A stretch of DNA of 64,000 nucleotides. Origin: Oscillospiraceae bacterium (GTDB lineage Bacteria; Bacillota; Clostridia; Oscillospirales; Oscillospiraceae). Position 1 is the first letter of the stretch; each line of letters starts with the position of its first letter. The DNA lies in NCBI GenBank assembly GCA_902795195.1, contig CADBKF010000001.1, positions 102,112-166,111 of the forward strand. The letters are read 5' to 3'. Below, one piece after another: positions 26,682 through 35,277 of this stretch. Below the pieces are notes generated by a model. That model had not been told where the DNA came from and did no database searches. It was given only the letters and a program-made list of their open reading frames with translations. The position numbers were made by a program, and so were the translations under genes.

Positions 26682-28040
26682 CTAAGATTTCCGTTCCGCC
26701 AGGGGAACATAGTTTTTGTGTGTCACAATGGACTTGAAGGCCGGGCGGTAGATCCGGCCGTCGTTGATGATTTGCTCGATCCGGTGGGCGCACCAGCCGG
26801 AGATCCTGGCCACGGCGAACAGCGGCGTGTACATCTCCGGCGGGATGTCCAGCAGCCGATAGATGAAGCCGGAGTACATGTCCACATTGGCGCACATGAT
26901 CTTCTCGCTGCCGGTGACCTCGGCAAAGAGCTTCGGCGTGAGCCGCTCGATGGACTCGAGCAGCTGCAGCTCGGGCAAAAAGCCCTTTTCCTCGGCCAGC
27001 AGGCGGGCCTTTTCCTTGAGGATCACGGTTCTCGGATCGGAGAGCGTGTAGACCGCGTGGCCCATGCCGTAGATGAGACCGGAGCCGTCGCCGGCCTCCC
27101 GGCGCAGGATCTTTCGCAGATAGTCCGAAAGCTCGTCGTCATCCACCCAGACGCGGACGTTGCGCTTGATCTCGTCGAGCTGGGCCATGACCCGCAGATT
27201 CGCGCCGCCGTGGAGCGGCCCCTTGAGCGAGCCCACTGCCGCCGCGATCGCGGAGTAGGTGTCGCTGCCGGTGGAGGACACGCTGCGGCAGGTGAAGGTG
27301 GAGTTGTTGCCGCCGCCGTGGTCCGCGTGGCAGACCAGGCAGAAGTCCAGCAGCCGGGCCTCCTCGTCGGAGTAGCGCTGGAAGGGCCGGATCATACGCA
27401 GGATGTTCTCCGCGTTGGACAGCTCCGGCACCGGCCGATGCAGGTAGAGGCTCTGGTTGTCAAAGTAGTGGCGCTTGACCACGTAGGCGTGCGAGACGAT
27501 GACCGGGAAGCGGGCGATCAGGCTGACCGACTGGCGGATCAGGTTCTCCAGGGACAGATCGTCCGGGTTGGGGTCGGAGGAGTAGAGCGCCAGCACCGAG
27601 CGGCCCAGCTTGTTCATGATGTCGTGGCTGGGGTTTTTGAGGATCATATCCTCGGTGAAGTTCTCCGGCAGCGGCGTGAGCTCGTGGATCAGGGTGTTGA
27701 ACTGGCTGAGCTCGTCCTTGGTCGGCAGCTTGCCGAAGAGCAGAAGATAGGCAGTTTCGATGTAGCCGAAGCGCTTTTCCTCGGAATAGGAGCGCACCAG
27801 ATCGGACAGGTCGTAGCCCCGGTACATGAGCCGGCCCTCCATGGGCACGCGCTCGCCGTCGAGCATGGAGTAGCCCAGCACGCTGCCGACGCCGGTGTAG
27901 CCCACCATGACGCCGGTGCCGTCGGAATTGCGCAGGCCGCGCTTGATGTTGTCACCGGGGCGGACCGGGTAGGGCCGGCAGTTCTTTTCCCGATAGTCCG
28001 CGCATAGATTGTGAATGATCTCTGAGGTCATATCTGACAC
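26682..28040 (-). CDS. gltA: Citrate synthase
   Basis: Condenses acetyl-CoA with oxaloacetate. The catalytic residues are visible as His in LHGGANLRV, His in GMGHAVYTLSDPR and Asp in NVDMYSGF. 452 residues, a little longer than the 430-residue enteric enzyme because of an N-terminal extension. The family also contains 2-methylcitrate synthases, which I cannot exclude. It has its own promoter at 28116-28144. No aconitase or isocitrate dehydrogenase is in the window; in anaerobes the enzyme commonly feeds glutamate synthesis. Confidence 0.92.
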   Translation of the reverse strand: MSDMTSEIIHNLCADYREKNCRPYPVRPGDNIKRGLRNSDGTGVMVGYTGVGSVLGYSMLDGERVPMEGRLMYRGYDLSDLVRSYSEEKRFGYIETAYLLLFGKLPTKDELSQFNTLIHELTPLPENFTEDMILKNPSHDIMNKLGRSVLALYSSDPNPDDLSLENLIRQSVSLIARFPVIVSHAYVVKRHYFDNQSLYLHRPVPELSNAENILRMIRPFQRYSDEEARLLDFCLVCHADHGGGNNSTFTCRSVSSTGSDTYSAIAAAVGSLKGPLHGGANLRVMAQLDEIKRNVRVWVDDDELSDYLRKILRREAGDGSGLIYGMGHAVYTLSDPRTVILKEKARLLAEEKGFLPELQLLESIERLTPKLFAEVTGSEKIMCANVDMYSGFIYRLLDIPPEMYTPLFAVARISGWCAHRIEQIINDGRIYRPAFKSIVTHKNYVPLAERKS

Positions 28041-28115
28041 CGGATCACCGCCTTTCGCCGATGCATCCGTCGCCTCTGCCGCCCGGCAGAGCCGATTGCA
28101 ATTTTATTTCAATAT

Positions 28116-28144
28116 AGTATAGCATGTTTCCGCCCGTTCGTCAA
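28116..28144 (-). promoter_or_regulatory. Promoter of gltA
   Basis: On the minus strand, TTGACG and TATACT with a 17-bp spacer, about 75 bp upstream of the gltA start. Confidence 0.8.
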
Positions 28145-28207
28145 TTACGGTTTTGATATTTTGTTGGGCGGATCGCGCATGGAAGGGAGGCGCAGCTTCT
28201 GCGACGT

Positions 28208-29233
28208 TTGATTGTGACGATGTTACTCTGCGCGGCGGCGTTCTGCCTCGGTCTGCTGTTGGCTTCGCCGGCAGAGATCGGCGGGCTTCCGGCCAAGGCG
28301 TCTGCGGAGACGGCGGCAGCGCCGACCGTTGGGATCGAGGCGAGCGCAGCGCAGCCGGACGAGCCTCTGGCCGAGGCGCTCTCGCCCTGGCCCCGCTCCT
28401 TTGACGAGCGCTTTCATCTGCCGGTTCTGACGGACGAGGGGCTTGTCAGCATGTCCCTGCATCGCTATGTCCTCGGGGCGGTTCTGGGGGAGATGCCTGT
28501 TGACTTTGCCCCCGAGGCGCGCAAGGCCCAGGCGGTGGCCTGCAGGACTTACGCGCTGCGGCAGTACACCCGCCGCAAGCACGATTCTGCCGCCGTGTGC
28601 ACGCAGCCCGGCTGCTGTATGCGCTGGGTGGACCCGGACGACTTTGCCGCCGAACACGGACAAGCCGCGTTCGATGCCGCCGAGGAGGCGGTGCGCCAGA
28701 CCGACGGACTGGCGATCTATTATCAGGACCAGCTGATCGAGGCCACGTTCTTTTCCAGCTCCGGCGGACGGACGGAGAGCGCCGCGGCGGTCTGGGGCGG
28801 GGACTTGCCCTATCTTCAATCGGTGGAGAGTCCGGACGAGCACTCGCCCTATGACGAGGCGGTCGTGACGGTCCCGGAATCGGAATTTTCCGAAATCCTG
28901 CAGGCGGCCAACGAAATGGCCGTCTTTCCGGAAAACGGCAGCTGGATCGGCCAGATCGTCCGCACCGACGGCGGCGGGGTGGACACGGCGGAGCTGGGCG
29001 GCTGCATCTACACGGGCCCGCAGCTTCGCAGGCTGTTCGGGCTGCGCTCGACCCTCTTTACGCTGCTGCGCCACGACGGCGTGGTGGACTTCACCACCCG
29101 CGGCTACGGCCACCGCGTCGGCATGAGCCAGTACGGCGCCGAGGCCATGGCGCAGAAGGGCAGCAGCTTCACCGAGATCCTGCAGTGGTATTACCGGGGC
29201 GCCGAGGTCTGCGACGTCACACGAAATTCATAA
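28208..29233 (+). CDS. spoIID: Stage II sporulation protein D-like lytic transglycosylase
   Basis: SpoIID cuts peptidoglycan with SpoIIP during forespore engulfment. The protein has a signal anchor near residues 1-20, a low-complexity linker, and the SpoIID core: YVLGAVLGEMP, ARKAQAVACRTYAL, FFSSSGGRTES and GYGHRVGMSQYGA. 341 residues. The start is uncertain: TTG at 28208 overlaps the TGA of a 10-codon frame at 28179-28211 that covers the GGGAGG site, while CTG at 28199 is ideally spaced. The family also includes non-sporulation SpoIID-domain proteins. Confidence 0.85.
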   Translation: MIVTMLLCAAAFCLGLLLASPAEIGGLPAKASAETAAAPTVGIEASAAQPDEPLAEALSPWPRSFDERFHLPVLTDEGLVSMSLHRYVLGAVLGEMPVDFAPEARKAQAVACRTYALRQYTRRKHDSAAVCTQPGCCMRWVDPDDFAAEHGQAAFDAAEEAVRQTDGLAIYYQDQLIEATFFSSSGGRTESAAAVWGGDLPYLQSVESPDEHSPYDEAVVTVPESEFSEILQAANEMAVFPENGSWIGQIVRTDGGGVDTAELGGCIYTGPQLRRLFGLRSTLFTLLRHDGVVDFTTRGYGHRVGMSQYGAEAMAQKGSSFTEILQWYYRGAEVCDVTRNS

Positions 29234-29261
29234 ATTTGTTGTGGAATTCGCGCCGGGATTG

Positions 29262-29270
29262 TGGTATACT
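29262..29270 (+). promoter_or_regulatory. Extended -10 promoter of the M16 pair
   Basis: TGGTATACT forms an extended -10 element; the -35 region is weak. It places the start of transcription downstream of the GTG at 29261, which argues against that codon as a translation start. Confidence 0.55.
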
Positions 29271-29305
29271 ACGAGCGATCTTTTTTCAAGAAAGTCGGTG
29301 AGGCT

Positions 29306-30568
29306 TTGTTTTCCCGCACAGAACTGTTCGACCGGGTCTATCTGACCGCGGTCCAAAGCGATAAATTCAAAACCGGATGTTTCAGCATCAATTTTCTGCG
29401 GCCCCTGTCCCGGCAGGCGGCGGCACAGAACGCGCTGATCCCCGGCCTGCTGCTTGCCGGCTGCGAGCAATACCCTGATATCCGCAGCATTTCCATCCAG
29501 CTCGACCGGCTCTACGGCGCGTCTGTGGGCACGCTCGTGCGAAAAAAGGGCGAGATCCAGTCCGTCGGCCTGTACGCCGACTTCGTGGAGGATGCGCTTG
29601 CCGGCGAGCCGGTGTTCCGCCCGCTGACGGAATTTGTCTCCGAGCTGCTGCTGCGCCCCTGCACCGAAAACGGGGGCTTCCGCAGCGATTATTTTGAAAT
29701 GGAGCGCAACAATCTCGTCAATTCCATGCGCGCCACGCTCAACAGCAAGCAGGCTTACGCCAACCAGGAGATGCTCAAGGCCATGTGCCCGGACGAGCCC
29801 TACGGGATTCCCTATCAGGGCGAGGAGGAAACGCTGGCGGACGTGGATGCAAAATCTCTGTACGCGCAGTACCGGACCCTGCTTGCACATTCGCGGGTGG
29901 AGCTGTTCTACCACGGCAGAGCTTCGGCGGACGAGGCGGCGGATGCCTTCCGCGCCATGCTGAAGGAGCTGCCGCGCGGAAGCATCGACCCGCTGCCGGC
30001 GCCGGCCTGCAAGCAGGTTGCCCGGGTGCGGGAGCTGGAGCAGTCCATGCCCTTGAGCCAGTCGAAGCTGGCCATGGGCTTCCGCGCAAGGCCCGCCAGT
30101 GCGGTCGACGAGCTTGCCGCCATGCTCTGCTTCTCGGTGGTCTACGGCGCGGGCTCGAACTGCAAGCTGTTTCTCAACGTGCGCGAGGCCAAATCCCTGT
30201 GCTACTATGCCAGCGCCGCCTATGACAAATACAAGGGCTTTCTGCGTGTCAGCTCCGGCATCGCGGCGGAAAACTACGCGGCCGCCAGAGGCGAGATCCT
30301 CCGGCAGCTGCAGGACTGCGTGGACGGAAAGATAAGCACCGAGGAGCTGGAGAACGCCAAGCGGCTGCTCAATTCGCAGCTGCGTGCGGATCTGGACAAC
30401 CCCGGCAGGCTCGACGAGTTCTACCTCGGCCAGGCCATTCTGGATCAGCGCTATACGATCCCGGAGCTGATGGCCGCGGTGGAGCGGGTGGATGAAGCCG
30501 CAGTCCGGCAGGCTGCCGCCACGGTGCAGCTCGACACCGTATACTTTCTCAGAGGGGTGGGCGAATGA
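29306..30568 (+). CDS. M16 family peptidase-like protein, non-catalytic (YfmF-like)
   Basis: About 420 residues of the insulinase-like fold without the zinc motif H-x-x-E-H, so it is probably the inactive half of a pair. It resembles Bacillus YfmF. Typical blocks are SDKFKTGCFSINFL, LLRPCTENGGF and REAKSLCYYASA. The likely start is TTG at 29306 with GGTGAGG just before; GTG at 29261 overlaps the promoter and is unlikely. Its stop overlaps the start of the active partner, so the two are made together. Confidence 0.87.
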   Translation: MFSRTELFDRVYLTAVQSDKFKTGCFSINFLRPLSRQAAAQNALIPGLLLAGCEQYPDIRSISIQLDRLYGASVGTLVRKKGEIQSVGLYADFVEDALAGEPVFRPLTEFVSELLLRPCTENGGFRSDYFEMERNNLVNSMRATLNSKQAYANQEMLKAMCPDEPYGIPYQGEEETLADVDAKSLYAQYRTLLAHSRVELFYHGRASADEAADAFRAMLKELPRGSIDPLPAPACKQVARVRELEQSMPLSQSKLAMGFRARPASAVDELAAMLCFSVVYGAGSNCKLFLNVREAKSLCYYASAAYDKYKGFLRVSSGIAAENYAAARGEILRQLQDCVDGKISTEELENAKRLLNSQLRADLDNPGRLDEFYLGQAILDQRYTIPELMAAVERVDEAAVRQAAATVQLDTVYFLRGVGE

Positions 30569-31821
30569 AACAAACCGATTATCCGCGCCTGCAGGAGTGC
30601 TGCTATGAGGAGATCCTGCCCAACGGTCTGACCGTCCGCGTGCTGCCGAAGCCCGAATTCGACAAGATGTACGCGGTGCTTGCCGTCAATTACGGCTCGA
30701 TGGACATGGACTTTACGCTCGAGGGCGAGACGGTGCGCAGTCCCGCGGGCGTGGCGCACTACCTCGAGCACAAGATGTTCGATCTGCCCGAGGGCAGCGC
30801 CATGCAGGCCTTTACCCGCCTGGGCGGCAATCCCAACGCCTTCACGGGCTACGACATGACCGCCTACTACGTGCAGGCCACCGAGCACTATGAAGAGAAT
30901 CTGCGGCTGCTGCTGCGCATGGTCATGACGCCCCATTTTACCGACGAGAGCGTGGAAAAGGAGCGGGGCATCATCGCAGAGGAGATCAAGATGTACGCCG
31001 ACAGCGCCGATTCGCAGGTCTATGAGCGGCTCTTTGCCGCCATGCTGCCGGGCCATCCGGCGAGCATACCGATCGCCGGCACGGTGGAGAGCATTCAGGC
31101 CATCCGCGCCGCCACGCTGGAACAGTGCTACGGCGCCTTCTATCAGCCCTGCAACATGATCCTCTGCGTGGCAGGCAAGCTGCCGGCGCAGGACGTGATC
31201 CGCATCGCACTCGAGCAGACCCCGGCGGCCTCCGGCCCCTGCGCCAGGCGCATTCCGGCAGCCGTGCAGGACGGAAAGTCCGCGCAGTTTACGCAGCGGG
31301 AGATGGACGTCGCTATGCCGATGTTCACCGTGGGCGTGCGTCTGCCGGATCTGGCGCCCGGCGACGAGATCACCGAGATCGCCTGCGATCTGGCGGCCGA
31401 GCTCGTGGCAGGGGAGACCTCGCCCTGCTATCAGGAACTCTATGAGCAGGGCCTGATCGACTCCGGCTTCTTTGCCGGCTTCGAGAGCGTGCGCGAGCTT
31501 GCCATGTTCAGCTTCGGCGGCGACAGCCGGGACTATGAGGCGGTCAGCCGGGCCGTGTTTGCCTCAGCCGACCGGCTGCTCAACGAAGGGATCGACCCGG
31601 ACGAGCTGCGCCGGCTCAAGCATTCCGCCATCGGCAGACGCCTGCGGGAGCTTGACAGCTTCGGCGGCACCTGCAACCGCATCTGCGGCTATTTCTTCGA
31701 CGGCGTGGACTACCTGCGCTTCCGCGAGGCCTTCGACGCGGTCACGGAGGAGGAGATCTGCCGCATCCTTGTGCTGCTGCGGCCGGAAAACGCCTGCACC
31801 AGCGTCATTGTACCGCGCTAA
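30565..31821 (+). CDS. M16 family zinc peptidase (YmfH-like)
   Basis: 418 residues. The inverted zinc motif H-x-x-E-H is present in VAHYLEHKMF, and the third ligand glutamate lies in GIIAEEIKMY, so this is the catalytic member. It resembles Bacillus YmfH. ATG at 30565 overlaps the preceding stop by 4 nt and follows AGAGGGGTG. Together with the inactive partner it probably forms a chamber that degrades peptides. lgt follows 20 bp downstream. Confidence 0.92.
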   Translation: MKQTDYPRLQECCYEEILPNGLTVRVLPKPEFDKMYAVLAVNYGSMDMDFTLEGETVRSPAGVAHYLEHKMFDLPEGSAMQAFTRLGGNPNAFTGYDMTAYYVQATEHYEENLRLLLRMVMTPHFTDESVEKERGIIAEEIKMYADSADSQVYERLFAAMLPGHPASIPIAGTVESIQAIRAATLEQCYGAFYQPCNMILCVAGKLPAQDVIRIALEQTPAASGPCARRIPAAVQDGKSAQFTQREMDVAMPMFTVGVRLPDLAPGDEITEIACDLAAELVAGETSPCYQELYEQGLIDSGFFAGFESVRELAMFSFGGDSRDYEAVSRAVFASADRLLNEGIDPDELRRLKHSAIGRRLRELDSFGGTCNRICGYFFDGVDYLRFREAFDAVTEEEICRILVLLRPENACTSVIVPR

Positions 31822-31841
31822 AACGAAAGGAGTGTACTCTC

Positions 31842-32729
31842 ATGTCAGACTATATCATTTCCTTCCCGGGGCTGGGCATCGAACAACTCGACCCGCCCCA
31901 ATACATCACCATCCTCGGCCGGAACATCTATCTCTACGGCATCATCATCGCCATCGGCTTTCTGATGGCCTTTCTCTACTGCTACCGGCGGGTCAAGGAC
32001 TTCGGCCTGACCGGCGACGAGCTCACCGACGCGATTCTGATCGGCGTGCCGCTGGGCATCGTCTGCGCCAGGCTCTACTATGTGATCTTCTTCTGGGAGC
32101 GCTACGCGGCCAATCCCGTGAGCGCCCTGTACATCTGGGAGGGCGGCCTTGCCATCTACGGCGGCGTGATCGGTGCGGTGCTGGGCATCTTCATCTTCTC
32201 GAGAACCAAAAAGATCCCGATGCTGCCCACGATGGACCTGGTGGCCCTGGGTCTGCTGATCGGCCAGTGCATCGGCAGGTGGGGCAACTTCACCAACCGC
32301 GAGTGCTTCGGCGAGCAGGTGGGCGAGGACTTCTTCCTGCGCATGGGCCTGACCAGCCGGGCCACGGGCCTGACCACCTACTGGCACCCCACGTTCCTGT
32401 ATGAGTCGCTCTGGAACCTGTGCGGCTTTGTGCTCATCCACTTTTTGTCGAAAAAGCGCAAGTACGACGGCAAGGTCTTTCTGCTGTATCTTGCCTGGTA
32501 CGGCCTGGGCAGGGCCTGGATCGAGGGCCTGCGCACGGACTCTCTGTATCTGTTCAACACCGGCATCCGCGTGAGCCAGCTGGTGGCCGGCGTGAGCTTT
32601 GTCGCCGCCATTGCGATCATGCTCTACATGCACTTTGTCAAAAAGCCCGACGGCAGCGGCACCTTTGCCAAAAAACGCGCCGCTGAGGCCGATTTGAAGG
32701 CCGCCGTTGCAAATGCGGCGAAGGAATAA
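31842..32729 (+). CDS. lgt: Prolipoprotein diacylglyceryl transferase
   Basis: Adds diacylglycerol to the lipobox cysteine of prolipoproteins, the first step of lipoprotein maturation in the membrane. About seven transmembrane segments and the signature GRWGNFTNRECFG near residues 145-158. 295 residues. The start at 31842 follows AAAGGAG. The window encodes several lipoproteins (at 4.9, 8.0, 40.7 and 55.3 kb) that would be its substrates. Confidence 0.96.
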   Translation: MSDYIISFPGLGIEQLDPPQYITILGRNIYLYGIIIAIGFLMAFLYCYRRVKDFGLTGDELTDAILIGVPLGIVCARLYYVIFFWERYAANPVSALYIWEGGLAIYGGVIGAVLGIFIFSRTKKIPMLPTMDLVALGLLIGQCIGRWGNFTNRECFGEQVGEDFFLRMGLTSRATGLTTYWHPTFLYESLWNLCGFVLIHFLSKKRKYDGKVFLLYLAWYGLGRAWIEGLRTDSLYLFNTGIRVSQLVAGVSFVAAIAIMLYMHFVKKPDGSGTFAKKRAAEADLKAAVANAAKE

Positions 32730-32776
32730 ACTTTTTGTGAACATTCGGTAAAAGGGCTTCCTTTTCCAGAAATTGG

Positions 32777-32785
32777 TGTTATACT
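32777..32785 (+). promoter_or_regulatory. Extended -10 promoter
   Basis: TGTTATACT matches an extended -10 element, about 40 bp before the coiled-coil gene; the -35 is poor. Confidence 0.5.
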
Positions 32786-32823
32786 GCAGATAGAAATCAA
32801 AAAATGGAAGGGAGTTATTTCAA

Positions 32824-33405
32824 ATGAACGATAGCTTTGAATCCATCATCAGCGCCCTGACCGACGTGGCGCAGTCTGCAGCGAACAAGGCCAGATCCCT
32901 GGGCGCCGTTGCAAAGTCCAACATCGATCTGTTCACCGAACAGGAGAAGCTCAAGAAGGCCTATGCCGAGCTGGGCAAGCTCTATTACCGCGACTATGTC
33001 ACCGGCGAGGAGCCCGACGACGCGGAGTATCTGCCCCTGTGCGACAAGATTACCGAGCTGGTCAAGTCTATCGACGGCCTGCGCGGCAACATCGAAACTG
33101 CCAGAAGCAAGCGCGAGAAGGAAGTCATCATCGAGGATGAGGAGATCGACAAGGCGCTTGCCGAGGAGCTGGAGGACCTCAACGACGAGCTCAAGGACGT
33201 CGACGACGATCTGAAGGACCTGGAAGAGGAAATGGCCGACCTGGAGGCCGAGCGCAAGGAGCTTGAGGCGCAGCGCGCCGAGATCGAAGCCGAGATCCGC
33301 GAGCTGACCGTCAAGGCCGAGGAGGTCCCGGAGGAGCCTGCCTGCGAGTGTGCAGCCGATCCCGCCTGCGAGTGCGAAGCACCCGCTGAGGAGCCCAAGG
33401 AATAA
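32824..33405 (+). CDS. Acidic coiled-coil protein, unknown function
   Basis: 193 residues. Residues 1-75 are a helical region with AQSAANKARSLGAVAKSNID, and 80-165 form a long heptad-rich, highly acidic coiled coil. The C-terminus is Ala/Pro/Glu-rich with cysteines in ACECAADPACEC, which resembles a decayed zinc-ribbon or linker. No signal peptide, so it is probably cytoplasmic. ATG at 32824 follows GGAAGGGAG. It has its own promoter and a strong terminator. I do not recognise a function. Confidence 0.78.
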   Translation: MNDSFESIISALTDVAQSAANKARSLGAVAKSNIDLFTEQEKLKKAYAELGKLYYRDYVTGEEPDDAEYLPLCDKITELVKSIDGLRGNIETARSKREKEVIIEDEEIDKALAEELEDLNDELKDVDDDLKDLEEEMADLEAERKELEAQRAEIEAEIRELTVKAEEVPEEPACECAADPACECEAPAEEPKE

Positions 33406-33419
33406 GCAAACCGAAAAAC

Positions 33420-33460
33420 GCCGCCCGATCCGATTTCGGATCGGGCGGCAATCTTTTTTT
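33420..33460 (+). terminator. Terminator after the coiled-coil gene
   Basis: A 12-bp perfect stem (33421-33432 with 33437-33448), ATTT loop, then seven T. Confidence 0.93.
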
Positions 33461-33520
33461 GCATAATTCCGATACAGATGGGCATACTTCCTGTATCACC
33501 AAGCAACAGGAGGGAAAATC

Positions 33521-33685
33521 ATGAACCGTACCGGTAATCACTGCATCGAGTGCACCGTTCGCCAGTGTGCCCATCACGCGGGCGAGAACAACTACTGCGC
33601 CCTGGACAAGGTCAGCATCGGCACCCACGAGGCAAACCCCACCATGACCGAGTGTGTGGACTGCCTGTCCTTTGTCAAGCGCTGA
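33521..33685 (+). CDS. DUF1540 small cysteine-rich protein
   Basis: 54 residues. The six cysteines C8, C11, C16, C26, C45 and C48, with CIECTVRQC and the block SIGTHEANP, fit the DUF1540 family, common in spore-forming Clostridia. The cysteines probably bind a metal; the role is unknown. The ATG at 33521 follows ACAGGAGGG. It lies between two terminators, so it is a single-gene unit. Confidence 0.88.
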   Translation: MNRTGNHCIECTVRQCAHHAGENNYCALDKVSIGTHEANPTMTECVDCLSFVKR

Positions 33686-33695
33686 GAAGCCCTGC

Positions 33696-33742
33696 AAAAA
33701 CGCCCCGCGGCATGCACGAAGCATTCCGCGGGGCGTATTCTT
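33696..33742. terminator. Bidirectional terminator
   Basis: A 10-bp GC stem (33701-33710 with 33726-33735) between the DUF1540 gene and the convergent Rrf2 gene, with A-run before and TATTCTTT after. Confidence 0.85.
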
Positions 33743-34152
33743 TACATACTGCGGTCGAGCACATCCTGCAGGGTGATGCCGTCGAGGTAGCTGTTTACAG
33801 CCTCCTCCAGGCCCTCCCAGATAAACAGCGTGGCGCATTCGGCCCGGTGCTCACAGGGGTTTTCCGGGCTTTCCAGGCAGGTGACCGGGGCCATGCTGCC
33901 CTCGGTGGCCCGGAGGATCTCGCCAATCGTGTACTCCGCCGGCGACTTGACCAGCCGGTAGCCGCCCTGATAGCCGCGCACGGTCTGCAGCAGATTGACC
34001 TTGTTGAGCGCCGGAATGATCTGCTCGAGATATTTTTTGGAGATGCCCTGGCGCTCGGCGATGTCCTTGAGGGCCACGTAGCCGTCGCCCTGGTGCTCGG
34101 CCAGATCCTGCATCATCCGCAGGGCATAGCGCCCGCGCGTGGAAACCATCAT
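33742..34152 (-). CDS. Rrf2 family transcriptional regulator
   Basis: 136 residues with an N-terminal winged helix (STRGRYALRMMQDLA, then IAERQGISKKYLEQI and VRGYQGGYRL). Three cysteines in CLESPENPCEHRAEC sit where IscR-type members bind a [2Fe-2S] cluster, so an iron-sulfur or redox input is plausible. The targets are not visible here; no isc or suf genes are adjacent. It is downstream of the exonuclease gene by 17 bp and probably cotranscribed. Confidence 0.92.
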   Translation of the reverse strand: MMVSTRGRYALRMMQDLAEHQGDGYVALKDIAERQGISKKYLEQIIPALNKVNLLQTVRGYQGGYRLVKSPAEYTIGEILRATEGSMAPVTCLESPENPCEHRAECATLFIWEGLEEAVNSYLDGITLQDVLDRSM

Positions 34153-34169
34153 AACTGACTCACCTCGTC

Positions 34170-35138
34170 TCAGATTTCGGTTTTCTTCTTTCTTCTGCGG
34201 CGATAGCGCGGCTTGTGCTTCTTCTTTTTGGCGATTTCCTCCTCAAAATTCTGCGCAAGCTCGGACTCCTTGCCGTAGACCAGCCGCGTGACGCGGTAGC
34301 TGCCGTCGGGGTCGTGGTCAAAGCGGATGCGGATCACATAGTCGCCGTGCTCGGGGCAGGCGGCCTTGGCCAGATAGCGCCGGCCGGGCTGGGGATGCCA
34401 GGCCTCGCAGGACATGAGCTTGCCGCACTCGGGGCAGAGATTCTCCTTGCCGGCCATGTCGCCCATGGCGACGGCCTTGTCCTCGTAGCCGTGGAACACG
34501 TTCCGGCTGATGCAGCCCGGGATCTGGGCGCCGTGGAAGCCGTCCTCGTGCTCTTTGAGCGCGCCGTGGTACTCGGACATGCCGCGCTTGAGGTCAAGCT
34601 TGGCACAGATGAGGGCGGTGTGATAGGCGTCGCCCAGCGCGTCGTGGGCCGGGCGTGTGGCGGGGATCTCCAGCATCTCCATGGCCGTGGAGAGCGCCTT
34701 CTGGTTGCTGCCGGAGCCGGTCTGCGCGTTGAAGAACATCTGCGCGTTGTACCAGTGCTTGATCCAGCAGGGGTCATAGCCGTTGAGCAGCATATTGGCC
34801 TCGAGCAGGGGGATGTCGTCAAAGCCCCAGGTGAGGAAGATCGGATCGTCGCCGACCCAGTTGTAGAATTCGTTGATGGCATCGTCGAAGCTCAGCCCCT
34901 CGGCGCGCAGCCGGCTTTCCTTGATGCCGGTGAGCTTGGAGACCCGGCTGTTGAGCCGGCGGAAGAACTTCGGCCGGATCAGCACCTGAAATTCATCCAG
35001 CACCTGCTGCGCCTCGTCCATGCGGACCGCGCCGATCTGGATGATCTCACCGCTCAGATGGATGGGCAGCGGCCGCTGCGCCGCGTAGGACCCGGGCCAG
35101 GCCTGATTCCATTCCATGTCTAAAATGATATATTCCAT
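34170..35138 (-). CDS. DEDD-family 3'-5' exonuclease with zinc ribbon
   Basis: 322 residues. The exonuclease domain occupies residues 1-180: ILDMEWNQ carries the first Asp-x-Glu, and HDALGDAYHTA the last His and Asp of the DEDDh set. Near residue 235 there is a zinc-ribbon-like CPECGKLMSC, and the protein ends in a very basic Lys/Arg tail that may bind RNA or DNA. Similar to sporulation-inhibitor KapD-type proteins, without certainty. The ATG at 35138 follows GGAGCG. It is divergent from the HD-domain gene. Confidence 0.85.
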   Translation of the reverse strand: MEYIILDMEWNQAWPGSYAAQRPLPIHLSGEIIQIGAVRMDEAQQVLDEFQVLIRPKFFRRLNSRVSKLTGIKESRLRAEGLSFDDAINEFYNWVGDDPIFLTWGFDDIPLLEANMLLNGYDPCWIKHWYNAQMFFNAQTGSGSNQKALSTAMEMLEIPATRPAHDALGDAYHTALICAKLDLKRGMSEYHGALKEHEDGFHGAQIPGCISRNVFHGYEDKAVAMGDMAGKENLCPECGKLMSCEAWHPQPGRRYLAKAACPEHGDYVIRIRFDHDPDGSYRVTRLVYGKESELAQNFEEEIAKKKKHKPRYRRRRKKKTEI

Positions 35139-35277
35139 TGAATCGCTCCAAAATTTCGCATTTTCCATATCATAGCACAATCGGCCCGGCAAAGCAATCA
35201 TTTTTTCGATTTTTCCCGCCAAGCGGTTGAAATCCGGGGGCATTTCGTGTAGAATGGGCCGAAAAGGAGGTGCTGTG

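Noticed and set aside
25554..28007. Very long open frame (817 codons) on the plus strand opposite gltA and the beta-lactamase-fold gene
   Set aside because: Mirror frame produced by high GC and codon bias of the real minus-strand genes; no family match and no ribosome-binding site.
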